Source: an uncultured Marinomonas sp.
GTDB lineage: Bacteria > Pseudomonadota > Gammaproteobacteria > Pseudomonadales > Marinomonadaceae
Direction: 5' to 3'
Assembly: GCA_947493575.1 (NCBI GenBank)
Contig: CANLRQ010000017.1
Span: forward strand, 1 to 64,000
Length of the DNA stretch: 64,000 nt
The position numbers and the translations under genes were made by a program. Positions within the stretch are counted from its first letter, which is position 1. Each line of letters opens with the position of its first letter. Positions 1 through 8,019 of the stretch are shown piece after piece. The notes beneath the pieces are model-generated. The model was given only the letters and a program-made list of their open reading frames with translations, was not told the origin of the DNA and did not search any database.

Positions 1-74
1 TCACATTCGATACTCGCCTCGAATAGCAGGCTTTTATCCACATGCTGAGGCAAGAGGACTTATTCGCACCTTCC
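1..74 (-). repeat. R2 element (IS5-type MITE), copy a, cut by window edge
   Basis: Non-coding repeat ending in TTATTCGCACCTTCC, the reverse complement of the IS5 terminal repeat GGAAGGTGCGAATAAG, followed by TTAG, an IS5-type YTAR target. The interior (tgaggcaagag, cttttatccacatg, gaatagcaggc) recurs at 1103, 19556, 34506 and 48426. The far end lies outside the window or is missing. Confidence 0.75.
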
Positions 75-95
75 TTAGATACTGGTGTTCATTAG

Positions 96-136
96 GAAAT
101 GTGCGAATAAGTTTTCTTGCTTTATTCACACTTTTC
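96..136. repeat. R2-like mini palindrome
   Basis: A 41-bp inverted repeat (GAAATGTGCGAATAAG ... TTATTCACACTTTTC) flanked by TTAG and CTAG. It looks like an R2 element reduced to its two terminal repeats plus a few bases, lying 20 bp from the larger copy. Confidence 0.55.
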
Positions 137-377
137 CTAGGCATTTTGAAGCTAAAAAATCCCCCACCGATTTTTTAGCTTCTTCATTGTTACTTGTCTG
201 TTAATATCCCTTCTTAGTTTTCTTTCTGATTTTTCTATAAATTTTTCTGTAAACTCGTAAAGTATTGAGCATGATGCACTTCAATGTAAAAATTGAATTT
301 AAAGTGTGTTTACCATTAACGAAAATTGAGTTGTAATTGAATTGTTCTGAAATGAATTTATCCAGATGGAGGATAGC

Positions 378-1067
378 ATGAGTAAAGTTCACTTTATTGG
401 TGGAGAGAAGGGCGGTGTTGGAAAATCTATGACATCTAGATTGCTTGCCCAGTACTATATTGATCAAGATATGCCGTTTGTTGGTTTTGACTGTGATTCA
501 TCTCATGGAACTTTTTCTCGTTTTTATTCTGAATTTGCGTCACCGATTATTGTTGGAGAAGAAGATAGCCTTGATGGGATGCTAATGGCGGTGGAAGAAA
601 AACCTGACCATGACTTAATTATCGACCTTGCAGCGCAAACATCTCAATCATTGGGTCAATGGATTGAAGAAACGGAAGTATTTAACCTACTTGATGAAAT
701 GGGTTGTCAGGTCTATTTATGGCACGTAATGGATGATGGAGCAGACTCGGTTACTTTATTAGATGATTTACTGACAAAATACACTCAACCCGAATTAGCT
801 TTTGTCGTTGTGCAAAACCTTGGTCGTGGGGAAAACTTCACTCGTTTCCATAAATCAGCTACTTATATGAAAGCGGTGGAGCGCGACGCTGAGTTTTTTG
901 AGTTAGCGAAACTACAAACAAAACTTACGCAGAAAATAGATTTTAATAACTCTAGTTTTTGGGCTGTTGCAAACGATAGACGTTTGATGAATATTGCCGA
1001 AAGACAACGCATGAAAATCTGGCTTAAGCGTGGTTATTCTCAATTAGATACTTTGCTACAAAACTAA
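378..1067 (+). CDS. ParA/MinD-family ATPase, lone (mobilisation/partition type)
   Basis: A 229-residue P-loop ATPase of the ParA/MinD/MipZ class. The deviant Walker A box KGGVGKS is at residues 11-17, followed by the FDCDSSHG switch region and a conserved IDLAAQT strand near residue 95. I place the start at the ATG at 378 because GGAGG at 368-372 is correctly spaced for it; the in-frame ATG at 366 overlaps that ribosome site. No ParB or centromere-like repeats are adjacent, so a partition role is not shown. The protein resembles ATPases annotated as plasmid mobilisation proteins, which also occur singly on chromosomes. IS5-type MITEs in opposite orientation lie on both sides. Family membership is firm; the function is unknown. 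Confidence 0.8.
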   Translation: MSKVHFIGGEKGGVGKSMTSRLLAQYYIDQDMPFVGFDCDSSHGTFSRFYSEFASPIIVGEEDSLDGMLMAVEEKPDHDLIIDLAAQTSQSLGQWIEETEVFNLLDEMGCQVYLWHVMDDGADSVTLLDDLLTKYTQPELAFVVVQNLGRGENFTRFHKSATYMKAVERDAEFFELAKLQTKLTQKIDFNNSSFWAVANDRRLMNIAERQRMKIWLKRGYSQLDTLLQN

Positions 1068-1102
1068 TATTGAGTGTCTTTAAGATGGTTAGTTTTTATT
1101 AA

Positions 1103-1164
1103 GGAAAGTGCGAATAAATCCTCTTGCCTCAGCATTTGGAAAAAGCCTGCTATTCGCACCTTCC
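1103..1164 (+). repeat. R2 element (IS5-type MITE), copy b, 62 bp
   Basis: Begins GGAAAGTGCGAATAAAT and ends ATTCGCACCTTCC, with the R2 core tcttgcctcagca between. Flanks are TTAA on the left and (C)TAAA on the right, an imperfect YTAR target. Same 62-bp form as the copy at 19556, and inverted relative to copy a across the ParA-like gene. Confidence 0.7.
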
Positions 1165-1218
1165 TAAACTTACCATTTCTCCTTCCTTTCTTTGTTTTAA
1201 TCCTTGTTATGACGAATG

Positions 1219-1235
1219 CTTCACAAAACTGTCAC
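1219..1235 (+). promoter_or_regulatory. Candidate Pho box (PhoB site) upstream of phoX
   Basis: CTTCACAAAACTGTCAC matches about 13 of 17 positions of two TGTCAT-type half-sites 11 bp apart, the arrangement bound by PhoB. It lies 94 bp before the phoX start. Regulation of phoX by phosphate starvation is known in other bacteria; here it is inferred from this match alone. Confidence 0.45.
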
Positions 1236-1328
1236 CTAGATGAAATATAGATCTATTACATTCAACACATGCGCATGTGCAAGTGTGCTGCCACTTAATT
1301 ATTTAATCATGTATTGGAGTAATGAGAG

Positions 1329-3239
1329 ATGACCACTAAGAACGATTTAGAGATTGGTTTTGATGAGTTTGATGAATTAGTTCGCCCTGCACCAGCTGTT
1401 GTTGACTTTGATGAGGTTGCAGAGGCTTCTTTATCTCGTCGTTCTTTTCTAGGTGGCGGCGCTGCATTTGGTGCAACGGCTTTTGTTATGGGTTCTACTA
1501 CTTTATCTGCAACAAGTGCAATGGCTGCTCATCACGGACATGAGCACAGCCGTTTAGCTTTTGAAATGGTAAAAGCAAACACTCTTGATGCAGTGACAGT
1601 TTCTGAAGGTTACCAAGCACAAGTTGTTGTTTCTTGGGGAGACCCTCTTTGGTCAAATGCACCTGAACTAGACATGTCTACTGGTGGTACTGGCGCATCT
1701 CAAGAGATGGCATTTGGTGATCACTGTGATGGAATGTCATTCTTTAGCCATAATGATAAAGACATCTTAGTAGTGAACAATGAGTACACTAACTCTAAGA
1801 CGTTATTAGCAAACCGTGAGGGTGGTGTGCCGACTACTGCGGACGATATCCGTAAATCAAAAGCAGCACACGGCGTTTCAGTTGTTGAAATTGAACAAAA
1901 AGAAGGCAAATGGAGTGTTGTAAAAGACTCTATGTACAACCGTCGTATTACGGCTGATACAGAAATGTCTATCACAGGTCCTGCTCGTGGTCACAAGTTA
2001 ATGCAAACGGCAGCTGATCCTAAAGGCGAAATAGCAAAAGGTACTTGGAATAATTGTGGTAATGGACAAACTCCATGGGGTACTTACCTTACATGTGAAG
2101 AGAACTTTAATGGTTATTTCTCTGCTAGTGATGCCGATTACAAAATTAGCCCTGAGTTAGGCCGTTATGGTGTAAACATTAAAGACCGTGGTTATAAGTG
2201 GGCAATGGCTGATGATCGTTTTGATCTAGTTAAAAACCCTAATGAGCCAAATCGCTTTGGTTATATTGTAGAAATTGATCCAACAAACCCAAATTCAATG
2301 CCGAAAAAACGTACTGCTCTAGGTCGTTTCAAGCATGAGAATGCTGAAGTAACTATCGCTGCTAACGGCCATGTTATTGTGTATTTAGGTGATGATGAGA
2401 GAGGTGAGTTCTTATACCGCTTTGTTTCAAAAGGTAAATATACTGCAGGTGGTGATCACTCTGAGTTGTTATCTGAAGGAACTTTGTTTGTTGCTAAATT
2501 CAATGAGAATAACACAGGCGAGTGGTTAGCTTTGACGCCAGAAACTACTGGTATGACTGAAGCTGAAATTGCTATCCATACTCGTATGGCTGCATCTAAA
2601 GTGGGTGCAACGACAATGGATCGCCCTGAGTGGGTAGCTGCTAACCCAAATAAAGTTGAAGCTTATTGCTGCTTAACAAACAACAAAAACCGTGGTGTTA
2701 AAACAAATGCTGGTGGTGACGAAACTCCAGCAGTTGGTCCAAACCCACGAGTTAAAAATAACTTTGGCCAAATAGTTCGTTGGAAACCAATGAATGAAGA
2801 TCATACAGCTCAATCATTTAATTGGGATTTGTTTGTAATGGCTGGTAACCCTGCTGTTTATGATGATGCTTATGCTGGGTCTAAAAATATCAATCAAGAT
2901 AATATGTTTAATTCACCTGATGGTCTTAAGTTTGATTCAAAAGGTCTATTGTGGATTCAAACAGACGGTAACTACTCAAACAAAGATGGATTTGCTGGCC
3001 AAGGTAACAACCAAATGCTGGTAGCAGATACAGAAACAGGTGAAATTCGTCGTTTCTTGGTAGGGCCAAAGGAATGTGAAATTACAGGTGCTACATGGAG
3101 TGCTGACCGTAAAACAATGTTTATCGGTGTTCAGCATCCAGGTGAAAGAGGTAACTCTCATTGGCCTGCTGGTGGTGATTCATTACCTCGCTCAAGTGTT
3201 GTTGCAATCACTCGTAATGACGGTGCTGTTATTGGTTAA
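1329..3239 (+). CDS. phoX: PhoX-family alkaline phosphatase, Tat-exported
   Basis: A 636-residue protein of the PhoX (DUF839) family, calcium/iron-dependent phosphomonoesterases that release phosphate from organic esters outside the cytoplasm. The N-terminus carries a twin-arginine signal (SRRSFLGGG near residues 36-44) before a hydrophobic stretch ending around ATSAMA. The family block CGNGQTPWGTYLTCEEN is near residue 245, and beta-propeller strands run to the C-terminus (GATWSADRKTMFIGVQHPGE). GGAG precedes the ATG. A Pho-box candidate lies upstream and a strong terminator follows at 3275. The gene stands alone. Family assignment is strong; individual metal ligands were not mapped. Confidence 0.92.
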   Translation: MTTKNDLEIGFDEFDELVRPAPAVVDFDEVAEASLSRRSFLGGGAAFGATAFVMGSTTLSATSAMAAHHGHEHSRLAFEMVKANTLDAVTVSEGYQAQVVVSWGDPLWSNAPELDMSTGGTGASQEMAFGDHCDGMSFFSHNDKDILVVNNEYTNSKTLLANREGGVPTTADDIRKSKAAHGVSVVEIEQKEGKWSVVKDSMYNRRITADTEMSITGPARGHKLMQTAADPKGEIAKGTWNNCGNGQTPWGTYLTCEENFNGYFSASDADYKISPELGRYGVNIKDRGYKWAMADDRFDLVKNPNEPNRFGYIVEIDPTNPNSMPKKRTALGRFKHENAEVTIAANGHVIVYLGDDERGEFLYRFVSKGKYTAGGDHSELLSEGTLFVAKFNENNTGEWLALTPETTGMTEAEIAIHTRMAASKVGATTMDRPEWVAANPNKVEAYCCLTNNKNRGVKTNAGGDETPAVGPNPRVKNNFGQIVRWKPMNEDHTAQSFNWDLFVMAGNPAVYDDAYAGSKNINQDNMFNSPDGLKFDSKGLLWIQTDGNYSNKDGFAGQGNNQMLVADTETGEIRRFLVGPKECEITGATWSADRKTMFIGVQHPGERGNSHWPAGGDSLPRSSVVAITRNDGAVIG

Positions 3240-3274
3240 TATCAGATTAAGGAATTAAGCTTTGATTTGCTAAA

Positions 3275-3307
3275 AACGTTGTATTGACTCAATACAGCGT
3301 TTTTTTT
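3275..3307 (+). terminator. Rho-independent terminator of phoX
   Basis: AACGTTGTATTG and CAATACAGCGTT form a 12-bp stem with one mismatch around a 3-nt loop, followed by a run of T. It starts 36 bp after the phoX stop. Confidence 0.85.
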
Positions 3308-3320
3308 GGACAAAATATTT

Positions 3321-3447
3321 GAACCCTTCCCTTACAAATATGTTGTTTAAAAAAAGTTCAAAAAGTTTATTTGTAATTCATAAATTTCGCTTTTTCGTCT
3401 GTTTTTGCCTGGTCTTATTGTCATTTATGACTTCATGTAAAGGTTTC
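3321..3447 (+). repeat. R1 MITE, copy 1 (degenerate)
   Basis: GAACCC...GGTTTC ends with the R1 core (cgctttttcgtctgtttttg, then a catgacttcatg-like end). Flanked by TATTT and TATTA, a 4/5 match for a 5-bp target duplication. The rest of the 3308-3863 gap holds a possible R2 remnant at 3553 and otherwise nothing recognised. Confidence 0.65.
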
Positions 3448-3552
3448 TATTAGAATAACCCCGTTCGTTTCTGTGTATGGGTAAAAGACGGATGTTTTAA
3501 TAGCTAATCTCAACATAACCTTCATTAGATCAATGGGTTATTCAGTGCTCTG

Positions 3553-3589
3553 GGAAGATTAAAGTATAGGTGAATTATTCGCGCCTTCC
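3553..3589. repeat. Possible degenerate R2 remnant
   Basis: GGAAGATT at one end and TTATTCGCGCCTTCC at the other resemble the two R2 terminal repeats brought close together. No clear target duplication is present, so this is tentative. Confidence 0.35.
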
Positions 3590-3863
3590 ATAACTGCTGA
3601 CTATACGGCTAAAGCTGAGCTTGGCCTTATTTGGCAAGTTTAACGGGTAATAAATTGTTCGTTTTAAAATAAAACAATATTTATATTATGGATGTAAGTT
3701 ATAACGTTTAAGTTATAGTGTTTTTAGTATATTCTTTTATTGAATGTAAAAAATGGTTCGAAAATAAAAATTGCCAATATCATTAAGAAGGCTATTTGAT
3801 TAAAATTGTTTAATGTTAGTGAATCTATCTAAAAAGTGTTTTTATTTTAAGGAGGAGAATAGG

Positions 3864-6275
3864 TTGCAGTTTGCTTTTACACGCTCATTATTTGGAAAAC
3901 AGGCCATTGCTACTTTTTTATTGGCGGTAGTGCTAAGTCTTGTTGTGAGTGCAATTACGTTTTCTTCTAATTTATCTTCTAGCCGCGAATCGATTGCCCA
4001 AGAATTTAATACTCTTTTATCCGTAATAGAAAAACCTGCTACTCAAGCTGCTTTTCGAATAGACCAAGTACTTGCCCAACAGCAAATGGATGGTTTAATA
4101 AAGAATAAGTATTTGTTAAAGGCAGAGATGCTCGATGAAGATGGTAAAGTATTTGCTGCCAGTTCGATTCAAAGTAACCCACCTCGCTTTTATCGAGAAA
4201 TGGCTGATTGGCTATTGCCTAGTATTGATCAATTTGAGCTTGTCCTAAGATATGAAGATAGAAGTATCATTCTAGGAAAAATCATTTTAACCCCAAATAG
4301 AGAATATTTAATTGAAGAAGTGTTGGAGCAAAATACTTTACTTCTAATAGGTTCTCTAATTAAAGACATTTTATTAGCTTTTCTAATATCAGTGTTTTTC
4401 TATTATTTAGTAACTAGACCACTGCAAAGCCTTACCATAAAATTGTCTGAGTCGAGCCGAAAATCAGCGGCTGTACTTCCTGATCTTATGCCTACAGGTC
4501 ACGAAAATGATGAATTAGGAGAACTAAGTCGAGTATTTATCAGTGTTTGGCAAAAGCTTTCAGATACTCATGTGGCTTTGGAATACAATATAGTTCATAC
4601 AAAAGCCATTATTGCTCATGCTGGTGATGCGATTTTCTTAGTTGAAGAAGATGGTAAAATTTGTCTTGTAAATAGAGCCAGTGAAAAGCTTATTGGGCGC
4701 TCGGAAGAACGTTTATTAGGTTGTTACATGGGGGAGTTTCATACAGCAAAAGACTGGGAGTCTTTTACTGACCTTTTATCTTCTATGACATTAGACCAGC
4801 CTTTAACCTTAGAGACCCATTATTTGTCTGATAATGGTATTAAAGTGCCAGTTGAAATTCGTCTTATCAAATACAAGCTACAAAATAAAGTTGAAGTGTT
4901 GCTCTTGGTGCGTGACATTTCAGCAAGAAAAGAAGCAGAAGATCGTATTAACCGTTTGGCATTTTATGATCCTTTGACGCAATTACCTAATAGAAGGTTT
5001 TTGTTAGATAGGTTAGAGGGCTTTAGTAAAGAAAATAAAAATGCAGGCAAAACAGGCGCTTTATTCTTTTTAGACTTGGATCGCTTTAAGAATATCAATG
5101 ATTCTTTAGGCCATAATATAGGCGATAATTTACTTCGTTTAGTTGCCACAGATTTAGAGAGTGTTGCTCGTAATGGTCTTATTAATGCCCGCCTCGGAGG
5201 GGATGAGTTTGTTGTGCTTTGGCCACAAATTGAGGGTACGCCAGAACAAATATCCGAAAAAATAGCCTTATTTGCCCAAGAAATAAACAAAGTATGCTCT
5301 ATGCCTAAAAAAGTTGGGTTCCATGAGCTGTATATTACGGTAAGTATTGGTATTACGATATTTGATTGTATTAATCCTGATGCAACTTTACTGCTAAAAC
5401 AAGCTGATACGGCTCTTTATAAAGCAAAAGATGCTGGCCGTAATACCTATCGTTTTTATTCTCCTGAAATGCAGGCTATGAGTGATGAACGTATGGCTAT
5501 GGATAAGGCTTTGCATGATGCCATTGAGCGTAAAGAGTTTGAGCTGTACTTTCAGCCCCAAAACGCATCTGATGGGTCTTGTATTGGTGCTGAAGTATTA
5601 ATTCGTTGGCCTCGTGCTGATGGCTCTTTCACTCCACCTGGTGTGTTTATACCGATTGCGGAAGAAATTGGTCTCATCACAAATATTGGTGATTGGGTGA
5701 TGGAGGAGTCGTTTAGGCAGTTATCGCAATGGATTAAAGATGGTTTTTGGCAGCCTCACTGGAGATTGTCTATAAATGTTAGTCCGATACAATTTCAACA
5801 AGCAGAGTTTCTAGTTGCATTAGAAATGCTATTAATGAAATATGCAGTCCTCCCTCAATACATTGACTTAGAAATCACTGAGAGTATGTTGTTAGGTGAT
5901 TTGACTGTAAGTCGTAAAAAGATGAGTAATATAAGGGATTTAGGCGTTTTCTTATCAATAGATGACTTTGGAACAGGCTACTCTTCTCTTAAATATTTAA
6001 AAACATTACCGATACACAGGTTGAAAATAGATCAATCGTTTGTAAGGGATTTGCTCGTTGATAGCAGTGATGCAGCTATTATTGCAGCTATTATTGCAAT
6101 GGCGAAAGCATTAGATATAGAGGTTATTGCTGAGGGCGTAGAAACGGAAATGCATAATATTCAATTGCAGAAAATGGACTGTCATTCTTTCCAAGGGTAT
6201 TACTTTGGCTTTCCTGTGCCTGCAAATACTTTTGTCACTAATATTAATGCCAGTGAGTTGCACTTAATTAAATGA
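3864..6275 (+). CDS. Membrane PAS-GGDEF-EAL protein (cyclic di-GMP synthesis/turnover)
   Basis: An inner-membrane sensor of 803 residues. In order: a transmembrane helix (about 12-33), a periplasmic region, a second helix (about 155-180), HAMP-like linker, PAS domain (about 255-370), GGDEF diguanylate cyclase (intact GGDEF at 445-449) and EAL phosphodiesterase (LEITES, DDFGTGYSS and EGVET all present). Two departures: the signature EAL is EVL near residue 577, keeping the metal-binding Glu, and the inhibitory RxxD site before GGDEF reads RNGL. I chose the TTG at 3864 because AGGAGGAGA lies at ideal distance; the upstream ATG at 3813 lacks a ribosome site. Its stop overlaps the start of pldA. 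Which activity dominates cannot be read from sequence. Confidence 0.88.
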   Translation: MQFAFTRSLFGKQAIATFLLAVVLSLVVSAITFSSNLSSSRESIAQEFNTLLSVIEKPATQAAFRIDQVLAQQQMDGLIKNKYLLKAEMLDEDGKVFAASSIQSNPPRFYREMADWLLPSIDQFELVLRYEDRSIILGKIILTPNREYLIEEVLEQNTLLLIGSLIKDILLAFLISVFFYYLVTRPLQSLTIKLSESSRKSAAVLPDLMPTGHENDELGELSRVFISVWQKLSDTHVALEYNIVHTKAIIAHAGDAIFLVEEDGKICLVNRASEKLIGRSEERLLGCYMGEFHTAKDWESFTDLLSSMTLDQPLTLETHYLSDNGIKVPVEIRLIKYKLQNKVEVLLLVRDISARKEAEDRINRLAFYDPLTQLPNRRFLLDRLEGFSKENKNAGKTGALFFLDLDRFKNINDSLGHNIGDNLLRLVATDLESVARNGLINARLGGDEFVVLWPQIEGTPEQISEKIALFAQEINKVCSMPKKVGFHELYITVSIGITIFDCINPDATLLLKQADTALYKAKDAGRNTYRFYSPEMQAMSDERMAMDKALHDAIERKEFELYFQPQNASDGSCIGAEVLIRWPRADGSFTPPGVFIPIAEEIGLITNIGDWVMEESFRQLSQWIKDGFWQPHWRLSINVSPIQFQQAEFLVALEMLLMKYAVLPQYIDLEITESMLLGDLTVSRKKMSNIRDLGVFLSIDDFGTGYSSLKYLKTLPIHRLKIDQSFVRDLLVDSSDAAIIAAIIAMAKALDIEVIAEGVETEMHNIQLQKMDCHSFQGYYFGFPVPANTFVTNINASELHLIK

Positions 6276-7270
6276 TGAGCATAATCAAGGCTAAGTTAAT
6301 TGCTGTTATTAGTTTTGTGTTGGTAGCATCGAGTTATGTATGTGCTGAAGAAGGTTCTTCTGTTAATGAAATGTTTGAAGAACCTTCCTTTGTTGAAGAG
6401 CTGTTAATTCCTGCTTTGAATAACCTTGGAGATGAGCCTGAGAAACCTCTTCCTATTAGTGAGAGGGCAAAGTTAGCAGAGGGCTTTATCGAACAAAGAG
6501 TGAGTAGAGAAAAAGCGACGGCATCAGATCCTTTTGTAATCACTCCGCACAGACCTAACTATTTCTTACCTTTTGCTTATACTCATAATCCCAATGCTAG
6601 GAACCAGTCAGAAGCATCGCTGCCAAATGAAAGTTTGAATAGTGTCGAGTTTAAATTTCAGTTGAGTTTAAAGTTTCCAGTGTCTGAAAATATTCTAAAC
6701 ACAGATACAAGTTTGTGGTTTGCTTATACTCAGCAGGCTTATTGGCAAGCTTATAATTCCAGTATTTCAGCCCCTTTTCGAGATACGAATCATGAACCTG
6801 AAGTGTTTTTATTGTATGAAGTACAAGATAAGCATGACTTTCACCCTAAATATGTAAGTTTTGGAATTAATCATCAATCAAATGGTCGGGTGGAACCTTT
6901 CTCAAGATCCTGGAATCGAATCTTTGCTAACTTTATTTTTGAGTATGAAAATACCGTTGTTTCAATTAAGCCTTGGTACCGGATTCCTGAGAGCCGTGAA
7001 GAAGATGATAATCCAAACATAGAAGGTTATTTAGGATATGGAGAGTTTGGCGTAGTCCATGTAATCAATAATTACACTTTAGATGCTGCCATCAGAAATA
7101 ACTTACGGTCTGATAACAAGGGGTCGGTGCAACTTGGCTTTACGTTTCCCGCTTGGGGAAAGGTAAGAGGATACGTTCAGTATTTTAATGGCTATGGCCA
7201 ATCATTATTAGATTATAATCATAAAACTCAAAGCCTCGGTATTGGTCTTACTTTGACTAATTGGTTGTGA
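6272..7270 (+). CDS. pldA: Outer-membrane phospholipase A (OMPLA)
   Basis: A 332-residue outer-membrane beta-barrel that hydrolyses acyl chains of phospholipids in the outer leaflet. A signal peptide ends near Ala25. The catalytic set of the family is visible: His201 and Ser203 in FGINHQSNGR, and Asn215 in RSWNR, with the same His-to-Asn spacing (14) as the E. coli enzyme. The ending NWL fits a barrel C-terminus. Its ATG overlaps the TGA of the GGDEF/EAL gene (ATGATGA), so the two are probably translated together. The roughly 60-residue acidic, Pro-rich segment after the signal peptide precedes the barrel proper. Confidence 0.9.
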   Translation: MMSIIKAKLIAVISFVLVASSYVCAEEGSSVNEMFEEPSFVEELLIPALNNLGDEPEKPLPISERAKLAEGFIEQRVSREKATASDPFVITPHRPNYFLPFAYTHNPNARNQSEASLPNESLNSVEFKFQLSLKFPVSENILNTDTSLWFAYTQQAYWQAYNSSISAPFRDTNHEPEVFLLYEVQDKHDFHPKYVSFGINHQSNGRVEPFSRSWNRIFANFIFEYENTVVSIKPWYRIPESREEDDNPNIEGYLGYGEFGVVHVINNYTLDAAIRNNLRSDNKGSVQLGFTFPAWGKVRGYVQYFNGYGQSLLDYNHKTQSLGIGLTLTNWL

Positions 7271-7281
7271 ATTTTTATTTT

Positions 7282-7419
7282 GAGGCTTTTATACGACTAT
7301 TACGCTTGCTAATACTTTGTTAAAAAGACTCAAAATGCTCATTTATAACTCAAAAACTCCGCTTTCTCGTCTGTTTTTACCTCGCTTTATCATCTTTCAT
7401 GACTTAGTGTAAAGGTCTC
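7282..7419 (+). repeat. R1 MITE, copy 2
   Basis: A 138-bp full-length copy, GAGGCT...GGTCTC, flanked by ATTTT and ATTTA (4/5 target duplication). Lies just after pldA and before the PAP2 gene. Confidence 0.8.
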
Positions 7420-7503
7420 ATTTAATAAAACTGTCATTTTAATGAAGTGTGTTTGTCATTTCTTTTTCTTATTCTGGGCTTAGAAGGGTATGAGAAAGAA
7501 AGT

Positions 7504-8019
7504 ATGGTTGTATTGAAGCAAATTCATCATCTCGACGTTCTAGCATTTTATTGGTGTATGACAAGAAAGCGGCGTCAACTTTTTACAAGTTTAAGTCGTT
7601 GTATCTCTTTTACGGCTGACGGGCCGCTTTATTTTGTTATTTCTGTTTTTCTTTATTTTAACGATCAAACTGATTGGCTTGCTTTAGTTGTATTGGCTTT
7701 TTTAATAGAAAGAGTCTTATATTTTGTTGCTAAAAATAGTTTCAAACGTAGTCGACCTGCCGAAGCACTTGATAATTTCACAAGTTTTATTCGTCCCTCA
7801 GATCATTTCTCTTTTCCTTCAGGTCATACTTCTGGGGCATTTCTTATGGCTTATTTCTTCTGCCAATGGATGCCTGAATTTTACTATGTTTGGTATGCAT
7901 GGGCCTCTAAAGTGGCTCTTTCGAGAATTTTTTTAGGCGTCCATTTTCCTACTGATACTATAGTTGGCGCTGTACTTGGGACAAGTTGTGCTTTTTTAAC
8001 TACTGGGATATTGATCTGA
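7504..8019 (+). CDS. PAP2-superfamily lipid phosphatase
   Basis: A small integral-membrane phosphatase of the PAP2 (phosphatidic acid phosphatase type 2) superfamily. All three signature motifs are intact: KNSFKRSRP, PSGHTSGA and SRIFLGVHFPTD. These supply the catalytic histidines and phosphate-binding residues. The likely substrate is a lipid phosphate or polyprenyl diphosphate at the periplasmic face. The start is uncertain: an in-frame GTG at 7447 would add 19 residues, but I prefer the ATG at 7504, which begins the soluble N-terminus typical of short PAP2 proteins. The stop overlaps the ATG of the glycosyltransferase by one base, implying a joint role in glycolipid or cell-envelope synthesis. 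Confidence 0.85.
   Translation: MVVLKQIHHLDVLAFYWCMTRKRRQLFTSLSRCISFTADGPLYFVISVFLYFNDQTDWLALVVLAFLIERVLYFVAKNSFKRSRPAEALDNFTSFIRPSDHFSFPSGHTSGAFLMAYFFCQWMPEFYYVWYAWASKVALSRIFLGVHFPTDTIVGAVLGTSCAFLTTGILI

Noticed and set aside
366..377. Upstream ATG for the ParA-like gene
   Set aside because: It overlaps the GGAGG ribosome site that serves the ATG at 378.
3813..3863. ATG start for the GGDEF/EAL gene
   Set aside because: No ribosome site precedes it, whereas AGGAGGAGA is ideally placed for the TTG at 3864.
4964..5290. Antisense 108-codon reading frame inside the GGDEF domain
   Set aside because: A shadow of the GGDEF coding frame with no ribosome site or recognisable domain; many similar shadows elsewhere were dropped for the same reason.
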